Shown: one piece after another, positions 9,061 through 16,773 of the stretch | Position numbering within the stretch: position 1 is the stretch's first letter | Layout of the letters: each line of letters opens with the position of its first letter | Made by a program: the position numbers and the translations under genes | Notes under the pieces: model-generated | What the model saw: the letters and a program-made list of their open reading frames with translations, nothing else | The model's database searches: none | What the model was told of the DNA's origin: nothing | Origin: JABDEZ01 sp965276955 | GTDB taxonomy: Bacteria; Bacteroidota; Bacteroidia; Chitinophagales; Chitinophagaceae | Assembly (NCBI GenBank): GCA_965276955.1 | Contig: CBDIBP010000005.1 | Span: forward strand, 1 to 64,000 | Direction: 5' to 3' | DNA: 64,000 nucleotides

Positions 9061-10252
9061 CTATGCCGTTAAATTGTCTTTGGGAAATGTTAGTAATGCG
9101 TCCCTGTAGTATTCATACTGTTTTTTTCGTAGAGCTATCTCCTTGGGCAGGCCTTCACTTATGGAAGTAGTGAGGATGTCAAATTTATCTAAGATTGTAA
9201 CTATGCGTTCCTGTTCTTTTAAAGGCGGGATTGGGATTTTGATTTTTGCCAGATCTAATGCAGAAACATCAATAACCTTAGTGCCCTTAGCAAATTTCCT
9301 CTTTTGATTAGAAAAATGCGACGACTGCGTAAAATAAGCAAAAAATTTACCTGATATGTTTGTTGAAGGCTTAAATATTGTCGCATGACCACCAGTAACG
9401 GCTTGTTCTTCCCCCAAGATATACAACGGCCTTACCAACATCTTCTAAATTTTCGCTGGTATTTGTTATCACGACATCGCCATAATTTACTTTACGTAAC
9501 TTTTTCGCCGTTTCAGCGGAAACAAAAGAAATTGTTCTTGATGTATGAGTGCCGTAGTATGTGTAGATTTGACCGTAGTGGATTGCTGGAACACCAGTTT
9601 CAGTAAAATCTACTTTGGGTAAGCCACTACCCCTAACTAATTCACCAACCTCACCTAAGGTCTTCCATTCCACATCACTTCCATCAAAATTTAACAGCTG
9701 CTCCCTATAGTAGTTGTACTGCTTTTTACGAGCTGTAAGCTCAGCTGTAAGCTCAGTAAAACTATCCAAGATACGAACAATTTCTTTTTGAATTTCGAGG
9801 GACTTTTTGGGGTTGTCTGGGCATGGAATGGGAATGTATTTATTGGCATAATTACTAATCCACTGTCTTTTGTGATCACCATCAACTAACCCACTTGGCA
9901 AAATGTTCAACCAATAATAAATATATTTTAACAAAGCCTTAGATTCATCTTTAGATGTAATCATCTTCATCGCTGATGATTTAGCTTTAAAATCAAAATC
10001 TACCCATTTATTAGCAGTAGTAAAATCATCAAAAATTATCACAGGTTTTTCTGATGCTTTATAAATACCATCTGTTTCATCGGAGTATCCAAGAATAAAA
10101 GTTTTACCAGCAGTCAACACGGGGGTTGGAAAACTATTACTGTAACTATTCGACCTTACTAAATATTTGGTTGGTTGTTCGTAATCAGCAAACTCCCCCA
10201 AATCTTTCCATCCCACCTCAACTCCGTCTAACAATTTATTTAAATAACTCAT
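9061..10252 (-). CDS. hsdS: Type I restriction-modification specificity subunit HsdS, interrupted by a frameshift
   Basis: HsdS chooses the bipartite DNA target. The first frame (9371-10252, 293 residues) carries target-recognition domain 1, the first conserved helical region ending in ARKKQYNYYREQLLNF, and the start of target-recognition domain 2. The second frame (from within 9061-9441) carries the rest of domain 2 and the second conserved region LRKKQYEYYRDALLTF. The frames join at a run of five G on the coding strand (9411-9415 on the plus strand): with four G the protein reads KAVVYLGEEQAVTGGHATI and is a normal 396-residue HsdS. As given, frame 1 stops after 11 foreign residues. It may be a sequencing error, a phase-variable tract or a real knockout. 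The start overlaps the hsdM stop. Confidence 0.9.
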
Positions 10253-11796
10253 GCCTCAATCTCTTTTATAATAGCGTCAATATCTTTACGAAGTGCATTG
10301 ATTTTCACCACGGTTTTTGAAATTTCATCGTTCAATTCCGCTATATCAAATTGCTCACGATTATCTTTAGCTTCCACATAAGAACTAACAGATAGATTAT
10401 AATCGTTCTCTGCAATTTTATTGTTGTCTAAAGATTTGGTTACGTATTTAATGTCATCCTTGCCATCGAATAGCTCCATGACCTTTTTTATATGTTCATC
10501 TGTCAGCACATTGTTATTGGTGGCTTTTTTGAAGAATCCTTCACTACTCGCATCAATGAATTGGGTCTTACTATCGGTCTTGTGTTTTGAAAGCACCAGG
10601 ATATTTACAGCTATTGAAGTGCCAAAGAATAGATTAGGAGCTAAAGAGATAATTGTCTCTACAAAATTGTTATCTACCAAGTACTTTCTTATCTTCTGTT
10701 CTGCACCACCGCGATAAAAGATGCCAGGAAAACAGACAATAGCAGCCCTTCCTCTGCCGGACAGGTAACTGAGCGCATGCAACACAAAGGCAAGATCTGC
10801 TTTTGACTTGGGCGCAAGCACACCGGCAGGGGCAAACCGGTCATCATTGATCAGCGTAGGGTCATCGGCGCCTATCCAGTTCACAGAGTAGGGCGGATTA
10901 GAAACAATGGCATCAAATGGTTTCTCATCGCCAAAGTGCGGGGCTGTAAGCGTATTGCCCAGTGCAATATGGAACTTGTCGTAGTTAATGTTGTGCAAGA
11001 ACATGTTCATACGGGCCAGGTTATAGGTAGTATGGTTTATTTCCTGGCCAAAGAACCCTTCTTCTATTATGTGGTTATCAAAGTGCTTCTTGGCTTGCAA
11101 CAGCAGGGAGCCGCTACCTGCTGCGGGATCGTAGATCTTATTTACGCTCGTTTGCTGGTGCATGGCCAGTTGGGCAATGAGCTTCGATACATTTTGAGGC
11201 GTAAAAAATTCGCCGCCCGACTTTCCTGCGTTGGCCGCATAGTTAGAAATTAGGAATTCATAAGCATCTCCAAAAAGATCGATCTGGCTGTCATCAAAAC
11301 CTCCAAAATTCAATTTTGCTACTCCTTTTAATACGGCCGCTAACCGGCTATTCTTGTTCTCTACAGTATTGCCAAGTCTCGTACTGGTGGTGTCAAAGTC
11401 TGCGAACAACCCTTTTATATCATCTTCCGATGGATAGCCATTCGCGGAACTTTCAATAGCGCTAAAAATGGCTTTTAGGTCTGTATTTAGATTGGCGTTG
11501 GTATTGGCAGCCTTAGCAACATTTACGAAAAGCTGACTGGGGTATATAAAATATCCCTTGGTCTTGATAGCATCATCTTTTATTGCTGGTGTTATCACAT
11601 CATCCTTCAAGTTTGCGTAGGCTACACTGTCATCACCACCTTCTATATAATTAATGAAATTTTCACTAATGAATCTATAGAACAGTGTTCCTAATACGAA
11701 CTGCTTAAAGTCCCACCCATCTACAGAGCCACGCACATCGTTGGCTATCTTCCATATTTTATTCTGTATTTCTGCTCTTTGAATTATACTGGTCAT
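10249..11796 (-). CDS. hsdM: Type I restriction-modification DNA methyltransferase subunit HsdM
   Basis: A 515-residue N6-adenine methyltransferase that protects host DNA and forms the core of the HsdM2S complex. N-terminal helical domain (about 1-150) of the type I M subunit, then GGEFFTP (194-200), the S-adenosylmethionine-binding motif DPAAGSGS (223-230) and the catalytic NPPY (300-303). The C-terminal coiled-coil part binds HsdS. It is the first gene of the operon and its stop overlaps the hsdS start (ATGA type), so the two are translationally coupled. The order M-S-prrC-R matches the E. coli prr locus, whose enzyme belongs to the type IC family; assigning this system to IC rests on that order and has not been tested by alignment. 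Confidence 0.96.
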   Translation of the reverse strand: MTSIIQRAEIQNKIWKIANDVRGSVDGWDFKQFVLGTLFYRFISENFINYIEGGDDSVAYANLKDDVITPAIKDDAIKTKGYFIYPSQLFVNVAKAANTNANLNTDLKAIFSAIESSANGYPSEDDIKGLFADFDTTSTRLGNTVENKNSRLAAVLKGVAKLNFGGFDDSQIDLFGDAYEFLISNYAANAGKSGGEFFTPQNVSKLIAQLAMHQQTSVNKIYDPAAGSGSLLLQAKKHFDNHIIEEGFFGQEINHTTYNLARMNMFLHNINYDKFHIALGNTLTAPHFGDEKPFDAIVSNPPYSVNWIGADDPTLINDDRFAPAGVLAPKSKADLAFVLHALSYLSGRGRAAIVCFPGIFYRGGAEQKIRKYLVDNNFVETIISLAPNLFFGTSIAVNILVLSKHKTDSKTQFIDASSEGFFKKATNNNVLTDEHIKKVMELFDGKDDIKYVTKSLDNNKIAENDYNLSVSSYVEAKDNREQFDIAELNDEISKTVVKINALRKDIDAIIKEIEA

Positions 11797-11909
11797 TTAA
11801 TTCTTATGTTGTTAATTTCAATGGCTGCTATTCAATTTTTCTCGAACAAGAATTTTCTAACCACTTGCAGAGATAAATACAGCCCATTTATACATGCTAC
11901 TATTAATTG

Positions 11910-11917
11910 CAAATCTA
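11910..11917 (-). promoter_or_regulatory. Possible promoter of the hsdM-hsdS-prrC-hsdR operon
   Basis: On the minus strand TAGATTTG matches TAnnTTTG, about 110 bases upstream of the hsdM start. No clear -33 element is seen, so this is a candidate only. Confidence 0.3.
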
Positions 11918-12121
11918 CCTTAATGATACTTTATTATTGTGAGATCTACGAAAGAAGGGCTGGTGTTTATGAGCTCGTGGAACATTTTCTCTACTATAAC
12001 GTTCCACAAAAAATGTGTATATCTTCTTTTGGTGCGTATTTCAGGCCATCGTAAATTGCATCATCATTATAAACCTATAAACCATCTTCCAATACATGCA
12101 CAGTCAACATAAGGCCTCAAA

Positions 12122-12150
12122 CAAAAAATGCCCTCCATCGGGCATTTTCG
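12122..12150. terminator. Hairpin with ATGCCC/GGGCAT stem
   Basis: ATGCCC (12128-12133) and GGGCAT (12140-12145) form a hairpin followed by TTTT. The word GGGCAT occurs again three times within the next 110 bases, so the site may be part of a small repeat cluster rather than a true terminator. No gene ends nearby on the plus strand. Confidence 0.35.
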
Positions 12151-12272
12151 GGCATTCCACCAATAGCTTGCAAGAGTAATATCAGCCACCACAAAGGGTT
12201 TTACGCCAGGCGCCCACACAAAATGCCCTATTTTATTTTTATCGGGCATCGGGCATTTTATAAAAATGCGCG

Positions 12273-12385
12273 TCATTGCGAGGCACGAAGCAACCTTACG
12301 TTATGAGTATAACACACAATGCAGGCACTCAATATTACTTACCCTTATACCTCGAGATTGCTTCGTCCCTCGCAATGACACACAG
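12273..12385. repeat. Inverted pair of a palindromic intergenic repeat
   Basis: The motif CATTGCGAGGCACGAAGCAA (12275-12294) is followed about 65 bases later by its near-exact reverse complement TTGCTTCGTCCCTCGCAATG (12358-12377), with one mismatch. A third copy in the second orientation lies at 12855-12874. This looks like a REP-type or miniature element; no transposase gene is nearby. Confidence 0.6.
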
Positions 12386-12568
12386 TATGAAATTACCTAC
12401 AGCAACTGTCCCAACTTTTCCGCCGGGAGAAAAAACCGGTAATTTTCCAGTAAAACAAGAAATTAACTATAAACACATAACTATTACCCAGCTTATCTTT
12501 CACCCCTAACTACCCACAAAAATTACCTCTTTTATTTTTTTACCGCTCAACCAGTAATTCTACTAAAA
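12358..12568 (+). repeat. Direct repeat, copy A
   Basis: About 200 bases that recur at 12855-13037. Shared landmarks in order are TTGCTTCGTCCCTCGCAATG, GTATGAAATTACCT, AACCGGTAATTTTCCAGTAA, CAGCTTATCTTTCACCCCTA and a T-rich segment ending in TTTTTACCGC. Copy A carries about 24 extra bases (ACAGCAACTGTCCCAACTTT region) after ATTACCT. Confidence 0.8.
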
Positions 12569-12585
12569 AGCTCAATTGAAAACTG

Positions 12586-12854
12586 AAATTACAATCCTTG
12601 CACAGGCACCTTATTATGGCGTCCTATAGTTAATTGGTCAAATAGAATTACAAAGATGAAAAAACGTGAAGCCCAATGTATGCAGCAGATAGCCAGAATA
12701 CCAGTGCCCCACCATCGTAGTACCCCCACGCAACACGCAGCAGAGCTATCCCCTCTGAGCGCGGAGCCATATAAGAGGGGCGGCCTTTTTTGTTTCTTTT
12801 TTGGCCGTTCAAAAAAGAAAAGACAACATGGGTCACGTAACACATTACGTAAGG
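12586..12854. repeat. Spacer between the direct repeats, with a perfect hairpin
   Basis: No convincing gene. It holds a perfect 11-bp inverted repeat TTTCTTTTTTG (12793-12803) / CAAAAAAGAAA (12810-12820) with loop GCCGTT, and on the minus strand the words GCTCTGCTGCGTGTTGCG. A diverged relative of the same arrangement is at 14440-14560 on the plus strand. Confidence 0.5.
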
Positions 12855-13037
12855 TTGCTTCGTCCCTCGCAATGACACGCAGTATGAAATTACCTGCACA
12901 AGAAAAAACCGGTAATTTTCCAGTAAAACAAGAAATTAACTATAAACCTATAACTATTGCCCAGCTTATCTTTCACCCCTAACCACCTCAAAAAATTACC
13001 GTTTTTATTTTTTACCGCCTAACCGGAAATTTTATTA
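12855..13037 (+). repeat. Direct repeat, copy B
   Basis: Second copy of the repeat at 12358-12568, nearly identical apart from a deletion after ATTACCT and scattered substitutions. It also begins with the TTGCTTCGTCCCTCGCAATG palindromic motif, so that motif may mark the left end of the duplicated unit. Confidence 0.8.
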
Positions 13038-13040
13038 GAT

Positions 13041-13110
13041 ATCGTCCCCTCCTCAGTTTCGAGGAGGGGTGGCCAAAGGCCGGGGTGGTCACGCGCTAGG
13101 CGCGTCAGCC
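13041..13110 (+). repeat. REP-like compound palindrome
   Basis: CCCCTCCTC (13046-13054) pairs with GAGGAGGGG (13061-13069). This is followed by GGCC-AAA-GGCC (13071-13081), GGGGTGGTC, and CGCG-CTAGG-CGCG. Such GAGGAGGGGTGGCC elements recur between genes in many Bacteroidota (remembered, not searched). A degraded relative is at 4690-4750. Confidence 0.6.
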
Positions 13111-13150
13111 ACACAAAATAAAGTAGCATAGAAAGTTTTTCGTTTGGTAG

Positions 13151-13158
13151 TACATTTG
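13151..13158 (+). promoter_or_regulatory. -7 promoter box for the aminotransferase
   Basis: TACATTTG matches TAnnTTTG and ends 22 bases before the ATG at 13181. Confidence 0.5.
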
Positions 13159-13180
13159 TCCTTCCACGTAAATAAGTAAC

Positions 13181-14371
13181 ATGCAATTATCACAACGCCT
13201 GGGGCGCATAACGGAATCGCAGGCTATAAAGATGGCTAAGCTGAGCAGGGAGCTGAAGGCCCAGGGGGTGAACATCATAGACCTGAGCATCGGTGAACCC
13301 GACTTTCGCACCCCGGAGCATATATGTGCTGCCGCTACCGATGCGATGAACAAGGGCTATACTAAGTATCCGCCAGTGGCTGGCATACCTGAGCTGAAGG
13401 AGGCGATATGTGTGAAGCTGCAACGGGACAACAACCTGAGCTATACCCCGGCAGAGATAGTGGTGAGCACGGGCGCCAAGCAGGCGCTTGCCAATGCCAT
13501 ACTGTGCCTGATAGATGCGGGGGATGAGGCCATAATACCGACACCCTTTTGGGTGACCTATGGGGCGCAGGTGAGCCTGGCGGGTGGGGCGGTAAAGTAT
13601 GTGAAGTGCAGCCTGGAAAATGATTTTAAGATAACGCCGCAGCAACTGGAGGCTGCAATAAGTGAGCGCACAAAACTGTTCATATTCTCCAGCCCCTGCA
13701 ACCCTACGGGTAGTGTGTATACGCGTGCAGAGCTTGCGGCGCTTGTGCCTATTTTTAAGAAATATCCTAATGTGACCATCATTAGCGATGAGATATATGA
13801 GTACATCAACTACGGCAGCGGCCACGAAAGTATAGCACAGTTCCCCGAGCTACGGGAGCAGGTGGTGGTGATCAATGGTATGTCGAAAGGGTTTGCTATG
13901 ACGGGCTGGCGGCTTGGCTACATGGCTGCGCCCAAGGTGCTGGCACAGGCCTGCGAGAAACTGCAGGGGCAATTCACATCGGGCGCCAACTCTATAAGCC
14001 AACGTGCGGGTGTGGTGGCATTGCTCAGCGATCTGTCGCCTACGTGGGCCATGCGCGATGCCTTCCACGAGCGGCGCGACTACATCATCCCCGCCCTGCG
14101 CGCGATGCCGGGGGTGAAGGCGAACATGCCGGAGGGTGCGTTCTACGCCTTCCCCGATATCAGCGCGTTCTTTGGTCGTAGTGATGGGGAGACCACCATA
14201 ACTGATGATGAGAGCCTGGCGATGTACTTGCTGCACAAGGCTAATGTGGCCACGGTGTATGGCAGTGCCTTTGGCGATAGTAACTGCATTCGCCTGAGTT
14301 TTGCGGCGGCGATGCCGTTGCTGGAGGAGGCAATGGGGAGGATGGCGAAGGCGCTTGGGGAGTTGAGGTAG
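13181..14371 (+). CDS. Pyridoxal-phosphate-dependent aminotransferase class I (aspartate aminotransferase type)
   Basis: A 396-residue cytoplasmic transaminase of the AAT-I fold, group Ib by its N-terminus. Cofactor residues visible: W124 (FWVTYG) stacking on the ring, N174 in SPCNPTG, D203 and Y206 in ISDEIYEY, and the Schiff-base K236 in NGMSKGFAMTGWR. A C-terminal arginine in CIRLSFA would bind the substrate carboxylate. Length and motifs fit enzymes that move amino groups between aspartate and 2-oxoglutarate; some relatives use prephenate or other acceptors, so the substrate is not certain. It is a single gene with its own -7 box, clearly richer in G+C than the defence operon on the other side of the repeat block. 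Confidence 0.92.
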   Translation: MQLSQRLGRITESQAIKMAKLSRELKAQGVNIIDLSIGEPDFRTPEHICAAATDAMNKGYTKYPPVAGIPELKEAICVKLQRDNNLSYTPAEIVVSTGAKQALANAILCLIDAGDEAIIPTPFWVTYGAQVSLAGGAVKYVKCSLENDFKITPQQLEAAISERTKLFIFSSPCNPTGSVYTRAELAALVPIFKKYPNVTIISDEIYEYINYGSGHESIAQFPELREQVVVINGMSKGFAMTGWRLGYMAAPKVLAQACEKLQGQFTSGANSISQRAGVVALLSDLSPTWAMRDAFHERRDYIIPALRAMPGVKANMPEGAFYAFPDISAFFGRSDGETTITDDESLAMYLLHKANVATVYGSAFGDSNCIRLSFAAAMPLLEEAMGRMAKALGELR

Positions 14372-14825
14372 GGAGATGCCGATGGCGTGATCGGCTTTAC
14401 CGTATAGTGATAGGTGTTTCGTATTCGCGGTAACCTTCATTTCTTTTTGCTTGCCCAAAAAGAAACGAAGCAAAGAAAAAGGGCACCAAAAGATCAATTG
14501 CTCCGCTGATCTATTGGATAGCTCTACTGCGGGTTATCTGGGGTAGTCGATTGGGCTGCTCGGCGGTGCTCGGGTCGATGGGGCTGTGGCATATCTATTG
14601 GGCCTCTCTTTGTCTGGCCTGTATTTTTGCAGGTGTTATCAGAGGTGTCTAACGGTGGGCTGAATATGGGTTGGGCTTTTCTCGTGGTCTCCGACAGGTG
14701 GGAGTATTCGCGGGTACGGGGCGCATCTACGAAGCGCATCATCACTATGTTCGTCATACTCTACAAAGCTTTAGCCCCTACAGGGCAGACCAGGAACGGC
14801 AGAAAACAGGACCTTAATAAAATAA
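14372..14825. repeat. Gene-free spacer with a repeat-family member
   Basis: No convincing gene. TTTCTTTTTG (14440-14449) and CCAAAAAGAAA (about 14454-14464) form a hairpin, followed at 14517-14550 by GATAGCTCTACTGCGGGTTA and GGGGTAG. The same succession of elements, diverged and on the opposite strand, occurs at 12720-12820. The remainder shows nothing recognisable. Confidence 0.45.
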
Positions 14826-14852
14826 AAATGGCCCTTGATGTAAGGGCCATTT
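14826..14852 (-). terminator. Terminator of the acyl-CoA dehydrogenase gene
   Basis: Perfect 11-bp stem AAATGGCCCTT / AAGGGCCATTT with a 5-base loop, followed on the minus strand by a T-rich tract. It lies 20 bases past the stop codon at 14872. Confidence 0.85.
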
Positions 14853-14871
14853 CTGAATTAGTATCTAGAAG

Positions 14872-16653
14872 TTAGAAGAAATATTTTTTGTCTTCTAAGA
14901 GTTTTGTTGCTATTCGACGGCGGGCTTCTTTGGTGTTGAAGTTGTCGGTTTTGGTAAAGCGTTTGAGGCCCATGAGCATCATTCTTTGTTCGTCGCCATC
15001 GGCAAATGCGTTGATGGCATTCTTGCCGTTGTGGTTGATGCGGTCGGCAGCGTCGGCAATAAATGTGCGGGTGGCATCCAGGGCAAGTGCAGCATTGGCA
15101 TGGCCACTGGTATCCATCTTCATAGCGCGCAGCAGCATGCTTTCGGCCTCAAAGGTGTCTATCGCCATGTCGGCGATGTTCATCAACACTTCCTGCTCGT
15201 GCTCCAGTTGCGCCAGCAATTTTTGCGCAGCTGCACCGGCACACATGAGTATGGCTTTCTTAAAGCTGGCTATAGCTTTTTGCTCTGCAGCAAATGGCGC
15301 ATCGCTCTCGCTGAAGTCGGGGATGCTGGTGAGTTCTTTCTGTATGCCCATAGCAGGCCCCAGCAGGTTGATACGGCCCTTTAAAGCCCGTTTCAGGTAC
15401 ATGTCCATCACCAGCAGGCGATTGATCTCGTTAGTGCCCTCAAATATGCGGTTGATGCGGCTATCGCGGTAAGCGCGGGATATATTGTATTCATCAGAGA
15501 AGCCGTTACCGCCATGTATCTGCACGCCTTCATCCACCACATAGTCCAGGCACTCGCTGCCCAGTACTTTCAGCATGGCGCACTCTATGGCATACTCTTC
15601 GGCGGCGCCAAGGAGGGTCTCGTTCTCGTGCTTGCCTTCGGTACGCAGTTCGTGTTCTTTCTCATCTATCCACTCCGCAGAGCGGTACAGGCAGCTTTCG
15701 GATGCAAATATCCGTATGGCCATTTCGGCCAGTTTGTACTGTATGGCGCCAAAGGATGCTATAGGTACTTTGAACTGCTCGCGGGTAGCAGCGTAGGTGA
15801 TGCTGGTGTCTAAGGCTCTTTTGGCGCCTCCCAGTGTAGCGGCACACAGCTTCAGGCGGCCTATGTTCAGGATATTAAAGGCTATGATGTGGCCACGACC
15901 TATTTCGCCCAGCAGGTTGTCTACAGGCACTGCACAGTTCTCGAAGAACAATTGGCGGGTGCTTGACCCCTTGATGCCCATTTTATGTTCTTCAGCACCC
16001 ATTGTAAGCCCTGGTGTGCCCTTGTCTACTATGAATGCACTGAATTTATCGCCGTCAACTTTAGCAAATACGGTGAACACATCGGCAAAGCCAGCGTTGG
16101 TGATCCAGATCTTTTGTCCGTTGAGGATGTATTGCTTGCCATCGGCACTCAGGGTTGCAGTTGTTTTTGCGCCCAGTGCGTCTGAGCCAGAACCTGGTTC
16201 TGTAAGGGCATAGGCGCCCTTCATTTCTCCCGTGGCCAGCTTGGGGATGTATTTTTCTTTTTGAGCTTCGGTGCCAAAGTATAAGATAGGTAATGAGCCT
16301 ATACCGTTATGAGCAGCCATAGCTACAGCAAATGAGTGTCCACCACCCAGGCATTCATTGACAAGTGTGGATGTTACGAAATCTTTTCCCAGACCATTGT
16401 ACTTTTCGGGGAAGGCTGCGCCAAGTAGGCCCAGCTCGCCGGCCTTATCGAGCAATGACGTCATCAGGCCTTCCTTCTGGGCATCTATATCTATGATATG
16501 GGGTAAAACTTCTTTGTCGAGGAACTCACGGCACATGTCAATGATCATGTGCTGCTCTGCATTCAGGTCTTCGGGTGTGAATGTGTTCTCAGGTGTTGAA
16601 GATCGGATCAAAAAACCGCCGCCCTGTATACCTGCTTTTGTTTGTGTTTCCAT
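14872..16653 (-). CDS. Acyl-CoA dehydrogenase, long form with C-terminal extension
   Basis: A 593-residue FAD-dependent enzyme that oxidises acyl-CoA to trans-2-enoyl-CoA in fatty-acid beta-oxidation. N-terminal helical domain (about 30-145), middle beta domain with LTEPGSGSDA (150-159) and WITNAGFADVF, C-terminal helical domain with IHGGNGF and catalytic-base E405 in RIFEGTNEINR. After residue 420 there is an extra helical region of about 170 residues, as in very-long-chain and ACAD9-type enzymes. The frame is open to 16689, but the ATG at 16653 gives METQTKAG and lies 33 bases after a -7 box. It is a monocistronic gene bounded by a terminator; a divergent hydrolase gene starts at 16774. Confidence 0.94.
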   Translation of the reverse strand: METQTKAGIQGGGFLIRSSTPENTFTPEDLNAEQHMIIDMCREFLDKEVLPHIIDIDAQKEGLMTSLLDKAGELGLLGAAFPEKYNGLGKDFVTSTLVNECLGGGHSFAVAMAAHNGIGSLPILYFGTEAQKEKYIPKLATGEMKGAYALTEPGSGSDALGAKTTATLSADGKQYILNGQKIWITNAGFADVFTVFAKVDGDKFSAFIVDKGTPGLTMGAEEHKMGIKGSSTRQLFFENCAVPVDNLLGEIGRGHIIAFNILNIGRLKLCAATLGGAKRALDTSITYAATREQFKVPIASFGAIQYKLAEMAIRIFASESCLYRSAEWIDEKEHELRTEGKHENETLLGAAEEYAIECAMLKVLGSECLDYVVDEGVQIHGGNGFSDEYNISRAYRDSRINRIFEGTNEINRLLVMDMYLKRALKGRINLLGPAMGIQKELTSIPDFSESDAPFAAEQKAIASFKKAILMCAGAAAQKLLAQLEHEQEVLMNIADMAIDTFEAESMLLRAMKMDTSGHANAALALDATRTFIADAADRINHNGKNAINAFADGDEQRMMLMGLKRFTKTDNFNTKEARRRIATKLLEDKKYFF

Positions 16654-16686
16654 AGTAATGCACTTTTTATAAAAATAGATAATAAT

Positions 16687-16694
16687 CAAATTTA
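16687..16694 (-). promoter_or_regulatory. -7 promoter box for the acyl-CoA dehydrogenase
   Basis: TAAATTTG on the minus strand matches TAnnTTTG, 33 bases upstream of the ATG at 16653. It is paired with a divergent -7 box at 16736-16743. Confidence 0.5.
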
Positions 16695-16735
16695 CAGTTG
16701 TTAAATTACCACATTATACTGATGATCTTAATCAG

Positions 16736-16743
16736 TAATTTTG
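16736..16743 (+). promoter_or_regulatory. -7 promoter box for the hydrolase-glycosyltransferase operon
   Basis: TAATTTTG matches TAnnTTTG and ends 30 bases before the ATG at 16774. Confidence 0.5.
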
Positions 16744-16773
16744 AATGGAAGGATAGATATTTTCTAATTAAGT

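Noticed and set aside
9371..9441. Overlap of two hsdS frames read as two separate genes (half-length specificity proteins)
   Set aside because: The break falls inside target-recognition domain 2, not between domains, and one base restores a full-length protein; a frameshift explains it better than two designed genes.
11779..12054. 91-codon plus-strand frame upstream of hsdM
   Set aside because: It overlaps the hsdM start on the opposite strand, has no ribosome-binding or promoter signal, and the translation shows no motif.
12067..12982. Several 69-108-codon frames in the repeat block
   Set aside because: They are created by repeated noncoding sequence; the predicted peptides simply translate the palindromic motif in different frames.
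14524..14875. 77- and 82-codon frames after the aminotransferase
   Set aside because: They run through a repeat-family member and a terminator; no signal for translation.
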